Source of the DNA: JAUIAI01 sp049680625
GTDB taxonomy: Bacteria; Pseudomonadota; Gammaproteobacteria; Burkholderiales; Burkholderiaceae_E
NCBI GenBank assembly: GCA_049680625.1
Contig: JBAUID010000235.1
Coordinates: 1 to 17,109, forward strand
DNA length: 17,109 bases
Direction of reading: 5' to 3'
Below, piece by piece: positions 14,671 to 17,109 of the stretch (positions are counted from its first letter, which is position 1; each line of letters begins with the position of its first letter). A program made the translations under genes and the position numbers. The notes beneath the pieces are model-generated. The model was not told the origin of the DNA. It made no database searches and saw nothing but the letters and a program-made list of their open reading frames with translations.

Positions 14671-16644
14671 CTATTTTTGAAGTTTTGGAAAATCGACAAA
14701 AAACGTCGTGCCCTCTCCGTTTGTAGACGTGTAGCCAATCGTCCCTCTCATTTGCTCGACAAAGCCTTTACAAATGCTTAACCCTAAACCAAAGCCTTCT
14801 TTCCCGCTTGCCTGAACTGCCGCGGCGCGCGAGAACTTGTCGAAAATGTGTGGTCTGAACGCAATCGGTATACCGGCACCTGAATCTGAAATGGAAACAC
14901 GTACCGATTGACCCACCAGTGCGGTGCGAACCTGAATCGTCGATCCCAGCGGCGAGAACTTGATGGCGTTAGTCAAAAGATTGGTAAATATTTGCTGCAA
15001 ACGCTGAGAGTCCGCAAAGATCTCGCCTACCGGCGTGGCGCCCGTAGAATCGATTCCGATTCCAGCCTTCGCTGCAATTGGCGCCACAACTTTTAGCGTT
15101 TCATTGAGTGGATCAAGAACATCCACAATTTCGCTGCGCAGTTTAACCCCGCCTGCATCAAGCTGATTGACGTCTAAGATGTCTTCGACGAGAACTGAAA
15201 GCTGCCGGCAATTTCGCTGACACATTTCCAGCAATTCCACTCTTGACGCTGCATCGGATTCGTTCTCCAAGGCGCCCATTACCTCAAGCGCTCCGGATAT
15301 CACGGTCAAGGGCGTACGCAACTCATGGCTAACCATAGAACAAAAGTCGAATTGCATTTGTTCTTCCCGCTTACGAGCGGTAATGTCCACCCCCATGATA
15401 ATAAATCGGCCTGGTGGCCCGGTACCCGCCTGCATTGGATAACCTTCGACCTTAGCCCAGATCGGGCGGCCATTCTTATGCTGAAGTAATACCTCTTCGC
15501 CAAAGCGCCTTTTCTTTCGTATTGCACGCACTATCGCTCGTCGGGCTTCGGAAGGAATGCCTTCATTGAGCAAATACTCTTTTGAATCGCGCCCGATAAT
15601 TTCTGGTTTCTTAAATCCTAATAACAGTTCTAAATGTGGATTACACCATTCAATGATTCCCTCTGCATTAACAATAACGACAAACGCGTGGACCTTTTCG
15701 ATCAGAAAGGCTTGTTCGTCCAGTCGATTTTGCGCGAGCTTAATTTCGGTAAGATCCCTGATGCGAACAAGCCTGAGCGCACGCTGATCGCCGGCGACCT
15801 GTTTTATATCGACTTCGAGATGTCGGTGCAGGCCAATTGAGTCAATCGCCTCAATTTCCTGCGGCGCGTCGATATCGGAGAATGGATCGAAGTCGGGCCC
15901 CAAAAGCTGCCGTATATCCAGGGTTGCGCCAGGCTCGAAGGCAAACCTCAAAAGCGATTGCGCAGCGCGGTTGCATGACGCAATCGTTCCAGCTGAATCG
16001 TAAGTAATCAGACCGTCGGTAATCGTGTCAAAAATCAGACTGAGCCGGTCGGACATGACCTCAAGCGCCTCGGTACGTGCGAGCAAAGCGCTTTCCAGGT
16101 ACGACTTGGTATTTCCGAATCGTTGGTAGGTCTCTGTTAAGGCGGAAGACAGCATTTCGATTGTCGCCGCATCAAACAGAAGACTCACCTGAGCGCCATC
16201 GGCACTTTGCTTCGCTGGCTTGCTACCCGTCTCAGTTGGCTTTGTGAGAAGCGAGATTAATTTGTTCGCCCTAACGTCGGAATCTTCTTGTGGCCCATGC
16301 CGGGCTAGCCCAGGCTTTTGAGAATCGCGAACATCAGGGTTATCTGGCCCAAACCGGGGTCTGATGATGCGCTGCTCAGGCCCAGACGGAAGAGGAATGG
16401 CCAGGTATTCTGTATCGCTGCGCTGATCAAATGCTGATTCCGTTTTTACTGCAATGGGCGACGACGTGTCGCTGTCAGCGTCAGACTCACGTATAGCCAA
16501 TTTCTCATCTTGGGTCGGAACAATATATATTCCTTGACATCCCTCAAGGTATCGACCGGGATAAATAGTACTCAATGCCATAGTTCGGTCCGACTGCGCC
16601 GCACGTCGACAATTACGCTTTGGCTTGCCTACTGAACGGATCAT
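14671..16644 (-). CDS. Soluble PAS-PAS sensor histidine kinase
   Basis: A 657-residue histidine kinase without membrane segments. A hydrophilic, probably disordered stretch occupies about 1-150, then a helical linker (155-200). PAS-like domain 1 is at about 199-300 ('LSLIFDTITDGLITYDSAGT'), PAS 2 at about 312-425 ('AFVVIVNAEGIIEWCNPHLE', then the PAC end 'IIMGVDITARKREEQ'), HisKA with H440 in 'VSHELRTPL', and a HATPase domain with the N-box 'TNLLTNAIKFSP', 'DSGAGIP', the F-box 'FDKFSR' and 'GFGLGLSI'. It lacks a receiver domain and no response regulator is in the window, so its partner lies elsewhere. The start is uncertain: ATG 16644 or ATG 16581, neither with a strong ribosome binding site. 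The start region abuts a 9-bp repeat tract. It diverges from a CHASE-domain gene, which suggests a shared signalling locus. Confidence 0.9.
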   Translation of the reverse strand: MIRSVGKPKRNCRRAAQSDRTMALSTIYPGRYLEGCQGIYIVPTQDEKLAIRESDADSDTSSPIAVKTESAFDQRSDTEYLAIPLPSGPEQRIIRPRFGPDNPDVRDSQKPGLARHGPQEDSDVRANKLISLLTKPTETGSKPAKQSADGAQVSLLFDAATIEMLSSALTETYQRFGNTKSYLESALLARTEALEVMSDRLSLIFDTITDGLITYDSAGTIASCNRAAQSLLRFAFEPGATLDIRQLLGPDFDPFSDIDAPQEIEAIDSIGLHRHLEVDIKQVAGDQRALRLVRIRDLTEIKLAQNRLDEQAFLIEKVHAFVVIVNAEGIIEWCNPHLELLLGFKKPEIIGRDSKEYLLNEGIPSEARRAIVRAIRKKRRFGEEVLLQHKNGRPIWAKVEGYPMQAGTGPPGRFIIMGVDITARKREEQMQFDFCSMVSHELRTPLTVISGALEVMGALENESDAASRVELLEMCQRNCRQLSVLVEDILDVNQLDAGGVKLRSEIVDVLDPLNETLKVVAPIAAKAGIGIDSTGATPVGEIFADSQRLQQIFTNLLTNAIKFSPLGSTIQVRTALVGQSVRVSISDSGAGIPIAFRPHIFDKFSRAAAVQASGKEGFGLGLSICKGFVEQMRGTIGYTSTNGEGTTFFVDFPKLQK

Positions 16645-16648
16645 GCTG

Positions 16649-16684
16649 TTCCGGCGTTTCCGGCGTATCCGGCGTATCCGGCGT
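16649..16684. repeat. Four tandem 9-bp repeats upstream of the histidine kinase
   Basis: The unit (T/A)TCCGGCGT is repeated four times without gaps, twice as TTCCGGCGT and twice as ATCCGGCGT. It lies directly upstream of the kinase start, inside the 208-base divergent region. Copy-number change could alter promoter or leader spacing. Because the unit is a multiple of three, an N-terminal extension through it would stay in frame, but no start codon lies beyond it. Confidence 0.85.
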
Positions 16685-16852
16685 ATTCGACATTCATCCC
16701 TGGCTTTATAACGCCACTAGTCAATATATAGAACAACTTCAAGTTCTCCACCCGTTTCCCGATACTGCACCAAAGGAACTATGCCCTGGGAATAGATCTC
16801 CGATCTCAGGCTGTGTTGGACTGCGCCGCAAGCTCAAGCAAATTGGAAGTTA

Positions 16853-17109
16853 ATGACCCAAACACAAGGAGCCACACAAAAACAAACGAGTTCAGAGAAC
16901 TCAAGCCGTAAAACTGCATTTCTGGGTGCCTTGTTTCATCAACGCACCGGCTGGATTGTTCTTGCTATTTCATTGGCGCTCACCGCATTAGCCTGGCAAT
17001 TTTCGTCCGAATATGTTCAGAAACGCGAAGAAGACAAATTCAATTTCCAGGTGACAGAAATTGAATCGGCGATTGTAAAGCGGATGAAAAGCTATGAATA
17101 CGTATTGAC
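16853..17109 (+). CDS. CHASE-domain membrane sensor protein, N-terminal part (runs off window)
   Basis: Only the first 85 codons are present, with no stop. After a polar start (MTQTQGATQKQTSS) comes a transmembrane helix, 'GWIVLAISLALTALAWQF' (about 33-50), then 'SSEYVQKREEDKFNFQVTEI' and 'ESAIVKRMKSYEYVL'. That is the typical start of a periplasmic CHASE ligand-binding domain. In such proteins the missing C-terminal part is usually a histidine kinase, GGDEF/EAL or cyclase output; which one cannot be seen here. GGAAG lies only three bases before the ATG, which is tight. It diverges from the PAS histidine kinase. Confidence 0.75.
   Translation, partial: MTQTQGATQKQTSSENSSRKTAFLGALFHQRTGWIVLAISLALTALAWQFSSEYVQKREEDKFNFQVTEIESAIVKRMKSYEYVL

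Noticed and set aside
16730..16747. AGAAC-N8-GTTCT inverted repeat in the kinase/CHASE intergenic region
   Set aside because: Only five-base arms in an AT-rich stretch; expected by chance.
16620..16853. Plus-strand 77-residue frame with SGVSGVSGV repeats
   Set aside because: The repeats come from the 9-bp DNA tract, the frame overlaps the kinase start and ends exactly at the CHASE gene start; no recognisable domain.
1..17109. Search for mobile elements, CRISPR arrays, tRNA/rRNA genes and defence systems
   Set aside because: No transposase, integrase, spaced repeat array, structured RNA gene or known defence protein was seen.

Overview
The window looks like chromosomal DNA of a heterotrophic, probably marine or soil, proteobacterium. 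Moderately GC-rich codon use, a TRAP-type periplasmic binding protein, several short-chain dehydrogenases (SDRs), a TauD-type dioxygenase, a VOC protein, cupins, a LigI-like amidohydrolase, an acyl-CoA synthetase and a GntR/FCD regulator are typical of the catabolic accessory regions of such bacteria. A broken prephenate dehydratase fragment (7366-7626) has the monofunctional 'AGRVADIH' / 'FTATxFYADVEGHP' signature that I associate with Alphaproteobacteria. That assignment is an inference. I saw no tRNA, rRNA, CRISPR array, transposase or phage gene.

Layout, left to right. (1) 37-2040: a TRAP substrate-binding protein (minus) diverges from a Nudix CoA-pyrophosphatase-like gene (plus). (2) 2122-4243: a TauD/TfdA-like Fe(II)/2-oxoglutarate dioxygenase (minus) diverges from a two-module VOC/glyoxalase-like protein (plus). 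(3) 4250-6452: a minus-strand cluster reads SDR, small exported protein, SDR; the first of these SDRs lacks the canonical YxxxK lysine. (4) 6578-7360: a cupin-fold protein on the plus strand. (5) 7366-8931: a gene graveyard. A sulfatase without its N-terminus and catalytic cysteine region, carrying two homopolymer frameshifts and a 16-bp tandem duplication, is joined in frame to a prephenate dehydratase that has lost its middle and its end. A degraded membrane-protein tail on the plus strand abuts it. (6) 8932-9828: a LigI-like TIM-barrel metallohydrolase. (7) 9876-14593: an acyl-CoA synthetase (minus) diverges from a thiamine-diphosphate (ThDP) enzyme, a GntR/FCD regulator and a small cupin (plus). 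The divergent intergenic region holds two perfect palindromes (11588-11597 and 11616-11635) that make good candidate operators. (8) 14671-17109: a soluble PAS-PAS histidine kinase (minus) diverges from the start of a membrane CHASE-domain protein cut by the window edge.

How the genes may work together. Region 7 is the clearest functional unit. An organic acid would be activated by the AMP-forming ligase, a C-C bond cleaved or formed by the ThDP enzyme, and the locus controlled by the GntR repressor that follows it. The small cupin has the His-x-His-x3-Gln...His metal site seen in manganese hydroxynitrile lyases. Regions 1-6 look like scattered pieces of small-molecule uptake and catabolism, with no complete recognisable pathway. 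Region 8 is a signalling locus.

No established defence system or mobile element was recognised. The most unusual things are the chimeric sulfatase/prephenate-dehydratase open frame and the palindrome-marked ThDP module.
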